Source: Bacillota bacterium (lineage in GTDB: Bacteria > Bacillota > Clostridia > Christensenellales > Christensenellaceae). From it: a DNA stretch of 64,000 nucleotides. The notes beneath the pieces were generated by a model. The model saw only the letters and a list, made by a program, of their open reading frames with translations, was not told the DNA's origin and did not search any database. Of the stretch, positions 35,559 through 43,170 are shown in pieces (positions within the stretch are counted from its first letter, which is position 1; every line of letters starts with the position of its first letter). The stretch is taken from contig JAEWMJ010000054.1 in assembly GCA_023393165.1 (NCBI GenBank), positions 1 through 64,000 of the forward strand, given 5' to 3'. A program made the translations under genes and the position numbers.

Positions 35559-36047
35559 ATGCGAGAGAGCGGCAAAAAAAACACCTATATCCTTTTAACC
35601 GTGCTTGTCCTGTTCTGCGTGTTTGCATCTGTATTTTTGCTGCTGGTAAGCGCGGGCGGAGGGGTATATAAAAAAACCGTGAGCAGGATGGACGAGAGTT
35701 ATGAAATACGCACTACGCTTTCCTATGTCGCGGGTAAGGTGCGGTCAGCGCCGGGCGGGGATGTGCGCGTGACAGAGCAGAATGGGCGTAATGTTCTGGA
35801 GATAGCGGATGCGGCGCAAAATGAAGAATATGCAACGTATATTTATTTCGACGGCGGTTCTTTACGGGAACTATACCAAAAAAAAGGCAAAGAGCTCCAA
35901 TTGGAACTTGGTGAGGAAATTGTTAAGACGGGCCGGGTGGATATCGGACTTCAAAACGGTCTTTTGACCGTCAGCATGGAAACAAGCGGCGGAACGGACG
36001 AAAGTATTACGGTATATCTGCCGTATGCGGACGGGGAGGGAGCCTGA
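35559..36047 (+). CDS. Membrane-anchored pilus-associated protein (DUF4860-like)
   Basis: This 162-residue protein has one N-terminal helix (YILLTVLVLFCVFASVFLLLVSA, about 10-32) and an extracytoplasmic beta-rich domain with SYEIRTTLSYVAGKVR (about 49-64) and ATYIYFDGGSLRELY. The arrangement matches DUF4860-type proteins that occur in clostridial type II/IV filament clusters; I am moderately sure of the family. The ATG follows AAGGAGTTAAG. No class III signal peptide is visible. Confidence 0.65.
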   Translation: MRESGKKNTYILLTVLVLFCVFASVFLLLVSAGGGVYKKTVSRMDESYEIRTTLSYVAGKVRSAPGGDVRVTEQNGRNVLEIADAAQNEEYATYIYFDGGSLRELYQKKGKELQLELGEEIVKTGRVDIGLQNGLLTVSMETSGGTDESITVYLPYADGEGA

Positions 36048-36048
36048 A

Positions 36049-36471
36049 GTGAAACCTGTAAATCAATCCCGAAGCGGGCTGTACCTGGTGGAATTTGTAA
36101 TAGTACTTTTATTTTTTTCTGTTGCCAGCACGATTGTGTTTCAGTTTTTTATAAAGGGAAGCGGAATGTCGTCCGAAGCCTATGATTTAAACAGGGCGGT
36201 CGTGCGCGCCGAGTCCATTACCGAAAAGGTGCTCGCCTCGGGCGGGGAGGACGCGCTCCTGTCCGAAGCGTTTATAAAAACCGCGGACGGGTACGCGCTT
36301 TACTTTGATGAGGACTGGAAGGAAACGGGCGCGGGATATGAGAAATTTACGGCGGATATCCGCGTATCGGTTGCCGGTTGCATGCTGGTATCGGATGTTG
36401 CGGTAAAAAAAGGAGCGCAGGAGCTATTTTCCATTCATTCCAAACGCTACATGGGGCTCAAAGGAGAATAA
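36049..36471 (+). CDS. Type IV prepilin-like protein
   Basis: This 140-residue protein starts at a GTG directly after the previous stop, with GGGAGGGAGCCTGAA upstream. Its N-terminus ends SRSG followed by LYLVEFVIVLLFFSV: a Gly, then Glu at +5 and a hydrophobic helix, the classical class III (type IV pilin) signal. The C-terminal domain is short and contains EKFTADIRVSVAGCMLVSDVAV, similar to PilV/minor pseudopilins. An in-frame ATG at 36025 would overlap the previous gene. Processing requires a prepilin peptidase, which is not encoded in this window. Confidence 0.75.
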   Translation: MKPVNQSRSGLYLVEFVIVLLFFSVASTIVFQFFIKGSGMSSEAYDLNRAVVRAESITEKVLASGGEDALLSEAFIKTADGYALYFDEDWKETGAGYEKFTADIRVSVAGCMLVSDVAVKKGAQELFSIHSKRYMGLKGE

Positions 36472-36472
36472 A

Positions 36473-36949
36473 GTGAACAGGGTTAAAAAGGATTCCGTAA
36501 GGCCGCCCTTCAGCATGGGAGGGATATCCATATTGATGGTGTTTGTAATGCTTTGCCTCACCACGTTCGGCGTGTTGACGCTGGCGACCGCACGCGCTGA
36601 AATGCGTCTGACCCAAAAAAATGCGCAAAGTGTTGCTTCTTATTATGCGGCGGCGTCCAAAACGCAGGAAATATTGGCCCAAATAGACGGCATACTCAAA
36701 AACGGCGCGTCGCAGGGAAAAACGGGCGAAGATATGGCAAAGGAAATATCCCGGATAGACGGGGTATCGGTTAAAAATGAAGGCGCGGCAAAAACAGTGG
36801 ATATAACCGCGGCGGACGGAGTGACCGGCATGCATATGCGGCTTACGATAGATGAAAATCAAAAAATAACAGTCACAGGCTGCAACATGACGGGCAACGT
36901 GGATTTTGATTATCAGAACGGTACAGAAGATTTATGGCCGGGGAATTGA
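36473..36949 (+). CDS. PilX-like membrane protein of the filament cluster
   Basis: This 158-residue protein begins at a GTG one base after the previous stop. It has a single N-terminal helix (GGISILMVFVMLCLTTFGVLTLATARAEMRL) whose tail resembles the segment in PilX/PulK-type minor pilin proteins, then an Ala/Lys-rich helix (QSVASYYAAASKTQEIL) and a small beta domain. Gly-Gly precedes the hydrophobic stretch, but Glu +5 is absent. Function inferred from position only: minor component or assembly factor of the filament. Confidence 0.65.
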   Translation: MNRVKKDSVRPPFSMGGISILMVFVMLCLTTFGVLTLATARAEMRLTQKNAQSVASYYAAASKTQEILAQIDGILKNGASQGKTGEDMAKEISRIDGVSVKNEGAAKTVDITAADGVTGMHMRLTIDENQKITVTGCNMTGNVDFDYQNGTEDLWPGN

Positions 36950-36970
36950 GCGGCGGAGCGGGGGAATCAG

Positions 36971-38029
36971 ATGGATATAGAAAGCATTTTAAGAAGCGCA
37001 ATCGAAAAGAAGGCATCGGATATTTTTATTATATCCAATTTGCCGTTGTGCTTTAAAATAGAAAACAACTTGGTAAAGCAGTCGGATGAAGTGCTCCATC
37101 CGGAGGATACCGAAATGCTGGTCCGGAGTATTTACGATTTGAATCAGGCAAAGCATTTTGAAACGGCAATGGAGACCGGTGACGATGATTTTTCATTTTC
37201 TTTGAGCAAGGTAGGCCGTTTCCGGGTGAATGTGTACAGGCAGCGCAATACGCTCGCCGCGGTCATCAGGATCATAATGTTTTCCATTCCAAACTATAAG
37301 GATCTTTCCATCCCTGAAACGGTCATGGACATCAGTAAAAAAACAAAAGGTCTTGTTCTGGTGACGGGCGCTTCGGGAAGCGGGAAGTCCACCACCCTTG
37401 CATGCATTGTGGACAGAATCAACGAAACGCGAAGCTGCCATATCATAACACTGGAAGACCCGATGGAGTATATACACCGGCATAAAAAAAGCGTGGTGAG
37501 CCAGCGGGAAATCGCATCGGATACCGAGACTTACCTGACCGCTCTCAGGGCTGCGCTGCGGCAGACGCCCAATGTGATCCTGCTGGGGGAAATGCGTGAT
37601 TACGAAACCATCAGTATAGCCATGACGGCTGCGGAAACCGGGCAGTTGGTCCTGTCCTCCCTGCATACCATAGGCGCGGCAAACACCATCGACCGCATTA
37701 TAGACGTTTTTTCGCCTGCGCAGCAGAACCAGATCAGAATGCAGTTATCCATGGTACTGCAGACCGTGGTTTCCCAGCAGCTTCTGCCGGGGGAAGACGG
37801 GACAATGATTCCCGCGTTTGAGATCATGCATGTGACTCCCGCCATACGCAACCTGATCCGGGAACAGAAGATCCACCAGATTGACACCGCGATTTATGCA
37901 GGGCAAAACGAGGGCATGACGACAATGGATTTAAGTATATATAATTTATGGAAAGCCGGAAAGATATCAAAAGAAACCGCGCTCAGGTATTGCATCAATT
38001 ATGAGGACATGCTGGCAAAAATGAAATAA
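36971..38029 (+). CDS. PilT-like type IV filament ATPase
   Basis: This 352-residue hexameric secretion ATPase has an N-terminal domain (MDIESILRSAIEKKASDIFI), Walker A GASGSGKSTTLACIVD (about 135-150), the Asp box TLEDPMEYIH, Walker B VILLGEMRDYETISIAM (about 196-212) and the His box SSLHTIGAANTIDRIID. The length and GEMRD motif match PilT retraction ATPases; PilT usually reads GEMRDLETI, here Tyr replaces Leu. No PilB-type assembly ATPase is nearby, so this one may power assembly itself. It is the last gene of the cluster. Confidence 0.93.
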   Translation: MDIESILRSAIEKKASDIFIISNLPLCFKIENNLVKQSDEVLHPEDTEMLVRSIYDLNQAKHFETAMETGDDDFSFSLSKVGRFRVNVYRQRNTLAAVIRIIMFSIPNYKDLSIPETVMDISKKTKGLVLVTGASGSGKSTTLACIVDRINETRSCHIITLEDPMEYIHRHKKSVVSQREIASDTETYLTALRAALRQTPNVILLGEMRDYETISIAMTAAETGQLVLSSLHTIGAANTIDRIIDVFSPAQQNQIRMQLSMVLQTVVSQQLLPGEDGTMIPAFEIMHVTPAIRNLIREQKIHQIDTAIYAGQNEGMTTMDLSIYNLWKAGKISKETALRYCINYEDMLAKMK

Positions 38030-38150
38030 GCGGAAAATTATTGTTTTCAAAAAAATTATTATGTTCACATAAAAGTCGCTCCGATTAGAAATAATAGAAT
38101 TTAGGAATGCAGATGAAATCTATTATAAAGGAGGAGACTTTCTAATTAAA

Positions 38151-38840
38151 ATGATGACATATACAATGGATACAACGCGTCGGGGAAACAGAAACGATCA
38201 AAACAGATCGTCTTCCAATCTGGCTTTGGGGATTGGACTGGGCGCCATTTTGGGTTTGGGGATAGGAATACTGATAGCCCCGAAATCAGGTAAGGAAACA
38301 AGGGAGGATATCAGGAGCAAGGCTGTCAATACGGCGGAAAATATCAAGATTGCCGTCCAAAAACAGGCGGATGCCATGAAAAATTCCGCCCAGAATTTTG
38401 CGGATAAAATGGGCAGTGCCATGAATAATATGCAAAGCAGCTATAATCAAAGCGGCAGCATATACGGGAGCGGTACTGAAAGCCAGAGCAGCAGCCAGTA
38501 TGGGAGCGGATCGGGCAGCCAAAGCGAGAGTATGTATGGGAGCAGTTCGGAGAGCCAGAGCAACAGCCAGTTTGGGAGCAGCTCTGGCAGTCAAAGCGGC
38601 AGTATGTACGGGAGCAGTACTGAAAGCCAGAGCAACAGCCAGTATGGAAGCGGCTCGGGAAGCCGGAGCGGCAGCAAATCAAGCGGCGGTTCGGGCAGCC
38701 AAAGCAGCCTTGGCAGCTCAAGCAAATATAGTATGAGCGGGAGTGTGGACAGCAGTCTCAGCAGCGGCCAGACGAGCTACAGCAAAAGCCAGGATGACAG
38801 CAAATATGAAAACAGCGAGGTTGACGACAGTTACAGTTAA
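38151..38840 (+). CDS. YtxH-domain protein with Ser/Gln-rich dodecapeptide repeats
   Basis: The first 95 residues are a YtxH domain: a Gly-rich membrane segment (LGIGLGAILGLGIGILIAPKSG) and an amphipathic helix (EDIRSKAVNTAENIKIAVQ). The rest is low-complexity, with six 12-residue units such as YGSGTESQSSSQ and YGSGSGSQSESM that alternate between ESQ...Q and GSQ...M types, then a Ser-rich tail ending in acidic residues. YtxH proteins are envelope or stress-associated. AAAGGAGGAG lies 14-16 bases before ATG 38151, unusually far. The DNA repeats with period 36/72 bases at about 38455-38670. Confidence 0.8.
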   Translation: MMTYTMDTTRRGNRNDQNRSSSNLALGIGLGAILGLGIGILIAPKSGKETREDIRSKAVNTAENIKIAVQKQADAMKNSAQNFADKMGSAMNNMQSSYNQSGSIYGSGTESQSSSQYGSGSGSQSESMYGSSSESQSNSQFGSSSGSQSGSMYGSSTESQSNSQYGSGSGSRSGSKSSGGSGSQSSLGSSSKYSMSGSVDSSLSSGQTSYSKSQDDSKYENSEVDDSYS

Positions 38841-38865
38841 CCTTGCATAAATGAATAGAACATAT

Positions 38866-38898
38866 AAAAGTTATTCCACGGTACGCGGAATAACTTTT
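38866..38898. terminator. Bidirectional terminator after the YtxH gene
   Basis: AAAAGTTATTCC and GGAATAACTTTTT form a long stem with A and T runs on opposite sides. The next 220 bases contain no gene that I can support. Confidence 0.75.
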
Positions 38899-39121
38899 TC
38901 ATTTTAAGTACAGAATTTCTTCAGCCATTTCGGGGGTATCGCGCATAAAGGTTATCCCATAACCTGTTTTCTTTTGCGTACTTATTTCTTTCGGGCGTGC
39001 CGATATCATAGCCGGGTAAATCTAAATGAACGAAATTATGGGTGGATATGTATATGCGGGACAATATGTCCCGGTATAAATATTTAAAAAGAGGTCAGGT
39101 AATTATTTAACAGGTAATTAT

Positions 39122-39433
39122 TTAAAGTATTCTGCTGCGGAATAAGCGTCCTTTGCGTTCAAAAAACTTAAAACCACATAAACATTCGCAATCGCAGAAT
39201 CCATTCATTACACAAACACATGGATCCCGGGTAAAAAACGGATCAATAAATCGATTAAAGCCACCGCCGTCAAAATCGCCGTCAAAATCGCCGTCAAAAC
39301 CGCCGATAAAGCCGCCATCAAAGCCATCGTCAAAGCCGCCGGCAAAGCCATCGTCAAAACCACCGGCAAAGCCACCGTCAAAGCCAAAATCACCAGGCCC
39401 GTTAAAACCGCGGAACCCGTCAAAAGGCAACAT
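39122..39433 (-). CDS. Gly/Phe/Asp-repeat small protein with Cys-rich tail
   Basis: The 103-residue product starts MLPFDGFRGFNGPGDFG and then runs through about ten four-residue units of the GGFD/DGGF type (residues about 17-58), encoded by 12-base tandem repeats. The end is Cys-rich (RDPCVCVMNGFCDCECLCGF, about 71-90) and basic. The ATG has a perfect AGGAGGTAATCAA site on the minus strand, which is why I take this strand and not the Lys-Pro-Ser-rich frame on the plus strand. I do not recognise the family; coat-like, adhesive or peptide-precursor roles are all possible. Confidence 0.6.
   Translation of the reverse strand: MLPFDGFRGFNGPGDFGFDGGFAGGFDDGFAGGFDDGFDGGFIGGFDGDFDGDFDGGGFNRFIDPFFTRDPCVCVMNGFCDCECLCGFKFFERKGRLFRSRIL
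39252..39395. repeat. 12-base tandem repeats within the Gly/Phe gene
   Basis: Variants of CCGTCAAAATCG / CCGGCAAAGCCA / TCGTCAAAACCA occur head to tail about twelve times. They encode the GF(D/A)(G/D) units on the minus strand and are prone to length change. Confidence 0.75.
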
Positions 39434-39617
39434 TTGATTACCTCCTTCCTGTTTCTTTACATATTTTATTCCCGGAGGATAAATTATGTTCGAATTTTAA
39501 GGTTTTATATTGACTTATGCTGATGGATTTTCATAAAAAAGGGTTACGCTGAATAAAGAAGCGGACAGGCGGGTAATCTGTCCGCTGTAACCGTTCATTA
39601 GTTTGATCCCTCGCATT

Positions 39618-40775
39618 TTATTTTGTATTTGCCAAATTGGAATATTTCCTCAGGTAGACAAATCGCATAATTAAGCATTCTAGATGGTTGATCGGTTTGA
39701 TTTTTCCCGTGAGAGATGCGGAGATATAAGCCTCGCAGTTTTTTTCCACGACCATGGATACGGCTACGGCATCTTCTTTGGAGCTGCCGCAGCACAGCGC
39801 TCCCTTGTTTTTGATCATGACCGCCTGGGCATTTTTTAATGCGGATGCAATTTGCGTGGGGTATTCGTCCTCTGTTCTGACCGATGTTCCCGCTAATTGC
39901 GCAAAGTCGTCCAAAAGCGGACGCAATTTGGCTCCCTTGCAGGATACCGCGGCTACGTCTGGATTTGTTGAATAAATTATAAAAAATATATTTTTGTTTT
40001 TGAGATATATTTCCCTTACAATCTGTTCCTTTGTGGAGAGTTCATCCGCAGGCTGCTCAAAAGATATATTTATGGCTGCACCGTTCGCATAGCGCATAAT
40101 AAAACCGCCGGCCGTCTGTTCGCTTTCAAAGGGGGGATCGTCAAAAAGCGGCTTTGATCCTTCAATATGCAATGCAAACTGCCGCATAGAATTTGAGTCG
40201 AATGAATCCCGGCCGCTTTTATTCAAATATAGTGTTTTAATATATTTTTGACAGAACTGTTCAAGATCGGCTGCAGCCTGAAAAGTTTCTTCATAGTCCC
40301 GTCCAAAGCAGAGCGCGCCGTGGTTTTTCATGATGACGGCGTTTTTGGATGATTTGCCGAGCGCAGCCACAACTCCGTTTCTAAGCTTTTTTGTGCTTGG
40401 CAGGCCGTAAGCCGCACAAATAATCTCGCCTTCCGGGAGCCTGGCCGAAGCAAGGCCCATGGCGCTTACGGCGGACGCGTTCTTCTGATGGGTATGAATC
40501 ACAAAATTAACGTCGGAGCGGCGTTTGTATACGGCCGCATGGATGCCTTTCTCGGATGACGGTTTGACGGACCCGCCGTAACTTAAATCTTGGATTTGTA
40601 CGACTACGATATCGTCTGGCGTGAGGGAAAGGTAGTCCCGGCCGCTGGGCGTTATCGCAAACTGCTTACCGTCAATGCGGCAGCTCACGTTTCCCCATGT
40701 GCGCACAATGAGGCCGGTCTCAACAAGATGCCTGCCTGCCCGAACAACAAGTTCCTTCGCTTCCTGTGTGTTCAT
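39618..40775 (-). CDS. Two-domain class II aldolase/adducin protein
   Basis: The N-terminal half (about 1-200) is a class II aldolase: GLIVRTWGNVSCRID, ITPSGRDY, the acid Glu in SSEKGIHAAVYKRR, HTHQKNASAVS (two His) and IMKNHGALCFGRD (third His). The C-terminal half (about 215-365) repeats the fold but is degenerate: IIYSTNPDVAAVS stands where HTH should be and MIKNKGALCCGSS replaces NHGAL, so the zinc His residues are lost. Such enzymes cleave or epimerise sugar phosphates. ATG 40775 follows GGGAGGCGTTTTT. It is the second gene of a unit with the aminotransferase. Confidence 0.88.
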   Translation of the reverse strand: MNTQEAKELVVRAGRHLVETGLIVRTWGNVSCRIDGKQFAITPSGRDYLSLTPDDIVVVQIQDLSYGGSVKPSSEKGIHAAVYKRRSDVNFVIHTHQKNASAVSAMGLASARLPEGEIICAAYGLPSTKKLRNGVVAALGKSSKNAVIMKNHGALCFGRDYEETFQAAADLEQFCQKYIKTLYLNKSGRDSFDSNSMRQFALHIEGSKPLFDDPPFESEQTAGGFIMRYANGAAINISFEQPADELSTKEQIVREIYLKNKNIFFIIYSTNPDVAAVSCKGAKLRPLLDDFAQLAGTSVRTEDEYPTQIASALKNAQAVMIKNKGALCCGSSKEDAVAVSMVVEKNCEAYISASLTGKIKPINHLECLIMRFVYLRKYSNLANTK

Positions 40776-40807
40776 AAAAACGCCTCCCTGCAGATTTTAT
40801 TGAAAGA

Positions 40808-42283
40808 TCAAACCTTTACGGCAACATTCTGAAATACTCTTTCAAACCGGGTCAAAACGTCGTCTATCTGTTCCGTGGTGTATGCGGCGCTGGTATATAG
40901 CCTGCTTCCCGCAAGCGTGACCAGACCCTCGGCCATATAGGCCGCGCCCATGTACTCCATTTCTTTTTTGCGTTCGGAAGTTGCGTTCAGCACGTTCGGG
41001 ATGGTCCACGGTTTGAACCAGTTGATCGAATAATGCGTTGTCCCGACGGTTTCAAGGTGGCAGATGGAACCCTGGTTGAAGGCCACAAAGGGGAGGGAAT
41101 ATTTGTCTATCAGTTTTTTGAGTCCTTCTATAAGGTAATCGCCAATACGGCCTGCCTTCTCCGCAGCGCCGGTCCGCTCTATCTCGCAAAGCGTATAATA
41201 TCCGGCGAGGGAGCTTAACGGATTGGCCGCCATGGTTCCGCCGATCAGCGCTTTTTTGATTTTATCGCCCGTCTGTATGCCCGCTGCCAGATATTTCATG
41301 TATTCTTTTTTACCGCCCAGGCCGCCCGCGCTCGGATATCCTCCTGCTACGACCTTGCCGAATACGGTCAGATCCGGCGAAACGCCGAAATACCCCTGAG
41401 CGCCCGACATGCCCAGCCGGAAAGCCGTTACCACCTCGTCGAAGATAAGAAGCGCACCATATTTGCGGCATAGGGCTTCCACGCCCTTGTTAAAATCATA
41501 ACTCACCGGCGTTGTTCCGCTTTCCGGACCGACAGGCTCTAGCAGTACGGCCGCGGTGCCGCCGCGCAGGTTATTCTGACGCAGTTTCTTTTCCAGATCA
41601 TTAAGGTCATTCGGGAAAAACTCCTGCGTTTTTTTAAAACAAAAACCTGGGACTCCGTGCGCCTGCGTCCATTTGGAACCGGGTATGCGTATGCCGTATG
41701 CAAGCTGGTCGCTCCATCCGTGATAGGCGCCGCCCATCTTTATAACATATTTCTTTTTGGTTGCAAGGCGCGCCACCCGTATGGCCGCCATGCAGCCCTC
41801 CGTACCCGAACCCAGCATGCGGAACATTTCCACCGATTTTATATTCTCTGATATCTTTTTGGCAAGCTTATATTCGTATTCGTGGAAGAGGCCGGTGGAA
41901 GGGCCGCAGTCGTTTAAAAGTTCGATCACTTTTGAGCGGACTTCCACGGGGTTGCTCCCCAGCACCGTGGGACCGCCCGCCTGCAGAAAATCATAATATT
42001 GGTTGCCGTCTATGTCAAAGAGATGCACGCCCTCCGCCTTGGTGAACACCAGCGGGAATGGATGGTTGAATGCAAGATTGTGCTGTACGCCTCCGGGGAT
42101 GATTTCTCGCGCCTCTTCGATCATGGCTTTTGATTTTGCGCATTTTTTTTCGTAGTAGTCCTGTTCATACGCCTTCAGGGCATCGGTCCTGATGGAATAA
42201 ATCGGTTTTTTGATCAATTCGTCCAGCTGCCGGGTAATCTCGACGGCATCCGGATAAGTGGATATAGCGGTATTCGTTTCCAT
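40808..42283 (-). CDS. Class III aminotransferase (glutamate-1-semialdehyde aminomutase-like)
   Basis: This 491-residue PLP enzyme has the substrate/cofactor segments LGSGTEGCMAAIRVARLATKKKYVIKMGGAYHGW, LIFDEVVTAFRLG and the Schiff-base Lys in LTVFGKVVAGGYPSAG, plus KALIGGTMAANPLS. Overall similarity is to the HemL-like branch, but HemL is about 430 residues and no heme genes are nearby; here it precedes a class II aldolase, so an amino-sugar or amino-alcohol substrate is plausible. ATG 42283 follows GGAGGAATCT. The promoter carries a TetR-type operator. Confidence 0.88.
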   Translation of the reverse strand: METNTAISTYPDAVEITRQLDELIKKPIYSIRTDALKAYEQDYYEKKCAKSKAMIEEAREIIPGGVQHNLAFNHPFPLVFTKAEGVHLFDIDGNQYYDFLQAGGPTVLGSNPVEVRSKVIELLNDCGPSTGLFHEYEYKLAKKISENIKSVEMFRMLGSGTEGCMAAIRVARLATKKKYVIKMGGAYHGWSDQLAYGIRIPGSKWTQAHGVPGFCFKKTQEFFPNDLNDLEKKLRQNNLRGGTAAVLLEPVGPESGTTPVSYDFNKGVEALCRKYGALLIFDEVVTAFRLGMSGAQGYFGVSPDLTVFGKVVAGGYPSAGGLGGKKEYMKYLAAGIQTGDKIKKALIGGTMAANPLSSLAGYYTLCEIERTGAAEKAGRIGDYLIEGLKKLIDKYSLPFVAFNQGSICHLETVGTTHYSINWFKPWTIPNVLNATSERKKEMEYMGAAYMAEGLVTLAGSRLYTSAAYTTEQIDDVLTRFERVFQNVAVKV

Positions 42284-42339
42284 AGATTCCTCCATATTTT
42301 AATCTCAAAAAGAGAGGATGTGCATACAGTTTGAAGTGG

Positions 42340-42357
42340 TGAGTGAACATTCACTCA
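42340..42357. promoter_or_regulatory. TetR-type operator, aminotransferase side
   Basis: The 18-mer TGAGTGAACATTCACTCA is an 8+2+8 palindrome. It lies just downstream of the -10 box of the minus-strand promoter and matches a second site at 42451-42468. I infer that the adjacent TetR protein binds both. Confidence 0.85.
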
Positions 42358-42365
42358 TTAATTTC

Positions 42366-42393
42366 AGTATAGCATGCTCAAAAAAAAAGTCAA
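42366..42393 (-). promoter_or_regulatory. Promoter of the aminotransferase-aldolase unit
   Basis: On the minus strand TTGACT (42393-42388) and TATACT (42371-42366) are 16 bases apart. The operator at 42340-42357 covers the start site. Confidence 0.75.
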
Positions 42394-42421
42394 CAGCCAG
42401 GAAGGCATCGGCAAAAAAAGA

Positions 42422-42449
42422 TTGCATAATATTTGTGGTATGATAAAAT
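42422..42449 (+). promoter_or_regulatory. Promoter of the TetR-kinase unit
   Basis: TTGCAT (42422-42427) and TAAAAT (42444-42449) are 16 bases apart, immediately before the second operator. Confidence 0.6.
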
Positions 42450-42450
42450 A

Positions 42451-42468
42451 TGAGTGAGTGCTCACTCA
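42451..42468. promoter_or_regulatory. TetR-type operator, regulator side
   Basis: The 18-mer TGAGTGAGTGCTCACTCA is a perfect 8+2+8 palindrome sharing TGAGTGA/TCACTCA arms with 42340-42357. The site lies downstream of the TetR gene's own promoter, which suggests autorepression. Confidence 0.88.
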
Positions 42469-42513
42469 CGTTACTGCCAATTCAATCGCATAGTCTGTAA
42501 AAAGGTGGAATAA

Positions 42514-43167
42514 ATGGTATATTACAAGGAAGCTTTTAATAAAATCTCACAGGAGAAAAGGGACCGGATCATTGACGCGGCAATCTGTGAGTTTGCGGAG
42601 CACGGCTTTGACAGCGCGAACATCAATGTGATCGCGCAGAAAGCCGGGATCAGCGTAGGCTCTATATATAAATATTTCGGCAGCAAGGAAGACCTGTTTT
42701 TGACGGTTATCCATACCGGGGTGGAAACGCTCAAAGGCGTGCTGGATGAAATCACGCAGAGCGGGGATGATCTTTTAATCCGGATAGAAAAAATTATCCG
42801 GGCCATTCAAACCTATTCCCGCAGCAACGCACAGCTGACAAAACTGTATAATGAGATGGCTACGGAAAGCCATTCAGATCTGGTTTGGAAAATCGTTTCG
42901 GATATGGAGGGGGCGACGGCGGGGATGTATGCGTCCATGATCGGAGACGCGCAAAAATCCGGCCTGGTCAAAGAGGATATCGATCCCAAGCTGTTTGCCT
43001 TTTTTCTGGACAATCTTTTTATGCTTCTGCAGTTTTCCTATTCGTGCGAGTATTACAGGGAACGCATGAAGCTTTATGTGGACCCCGGTATTTTAGACCG
43101 GGACGATCTGGTTGCCGGGCAGTTGTTGAAGTTTATAAAAGGAGCATTTCTGCGGGATGGGGTGTAA
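42514..43167 (+). CDS. TetR-family regulator of the aldolase/kinase divergon
   Basis: This 217-residue regulator has the TetR HTH (RIIDAAICEFAEHGFDSANI ... VIAQKAGISVGSIYKYFGSKEDLFL, about residues 18-66) and an alpha-helical ligand domain. The ATG follows AAAAGGTGGAATAA. It is four bases upstream of the kinase gene and divergent from the aminotransferase; twin palindromes in the shared control region argue that it represses both units until a pathway ligand binds. Confidence 0.92.
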   Translation: MVYYKEAFNKISQEKRDRIIDAAICEFAEHGFDSANINVIAQKAGISVGSIYKYFGSKEDLFLTVIHTGVETLKGVLDEITQSGDDLLIRIEKIIRAIQTYSRSNAQLTKLYNEMATESHSDLVWKIVSDMEGATAGMYASMIGDAQKSGLVKEDIDPKLFAFFLDNLFMLLQFSYSCEYYRERMKLYVDPGILDRDDLVAGQLLKFIKGAFLRDGV

Positions 43168-43170
43168 AGT

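Noticed and set aside
38455..38700. Possible CRISPR or VNTR non-coding array
   Set aside because: The repeat is in frame and encodes the Ser/Gln dodecapeptides.
39252..39395. Possible CRISPR array
   Set aside because: The units are 12-base contiguous tandem repeats without spacers and encode a protein.
39153..39437. Plus-strand Lys-Pro-Ser repeat protein
   Set aside because: The minus-strand frame over the same repeats has a perfect ribosome site and a structured Cys-rich end; the plus frame has none.
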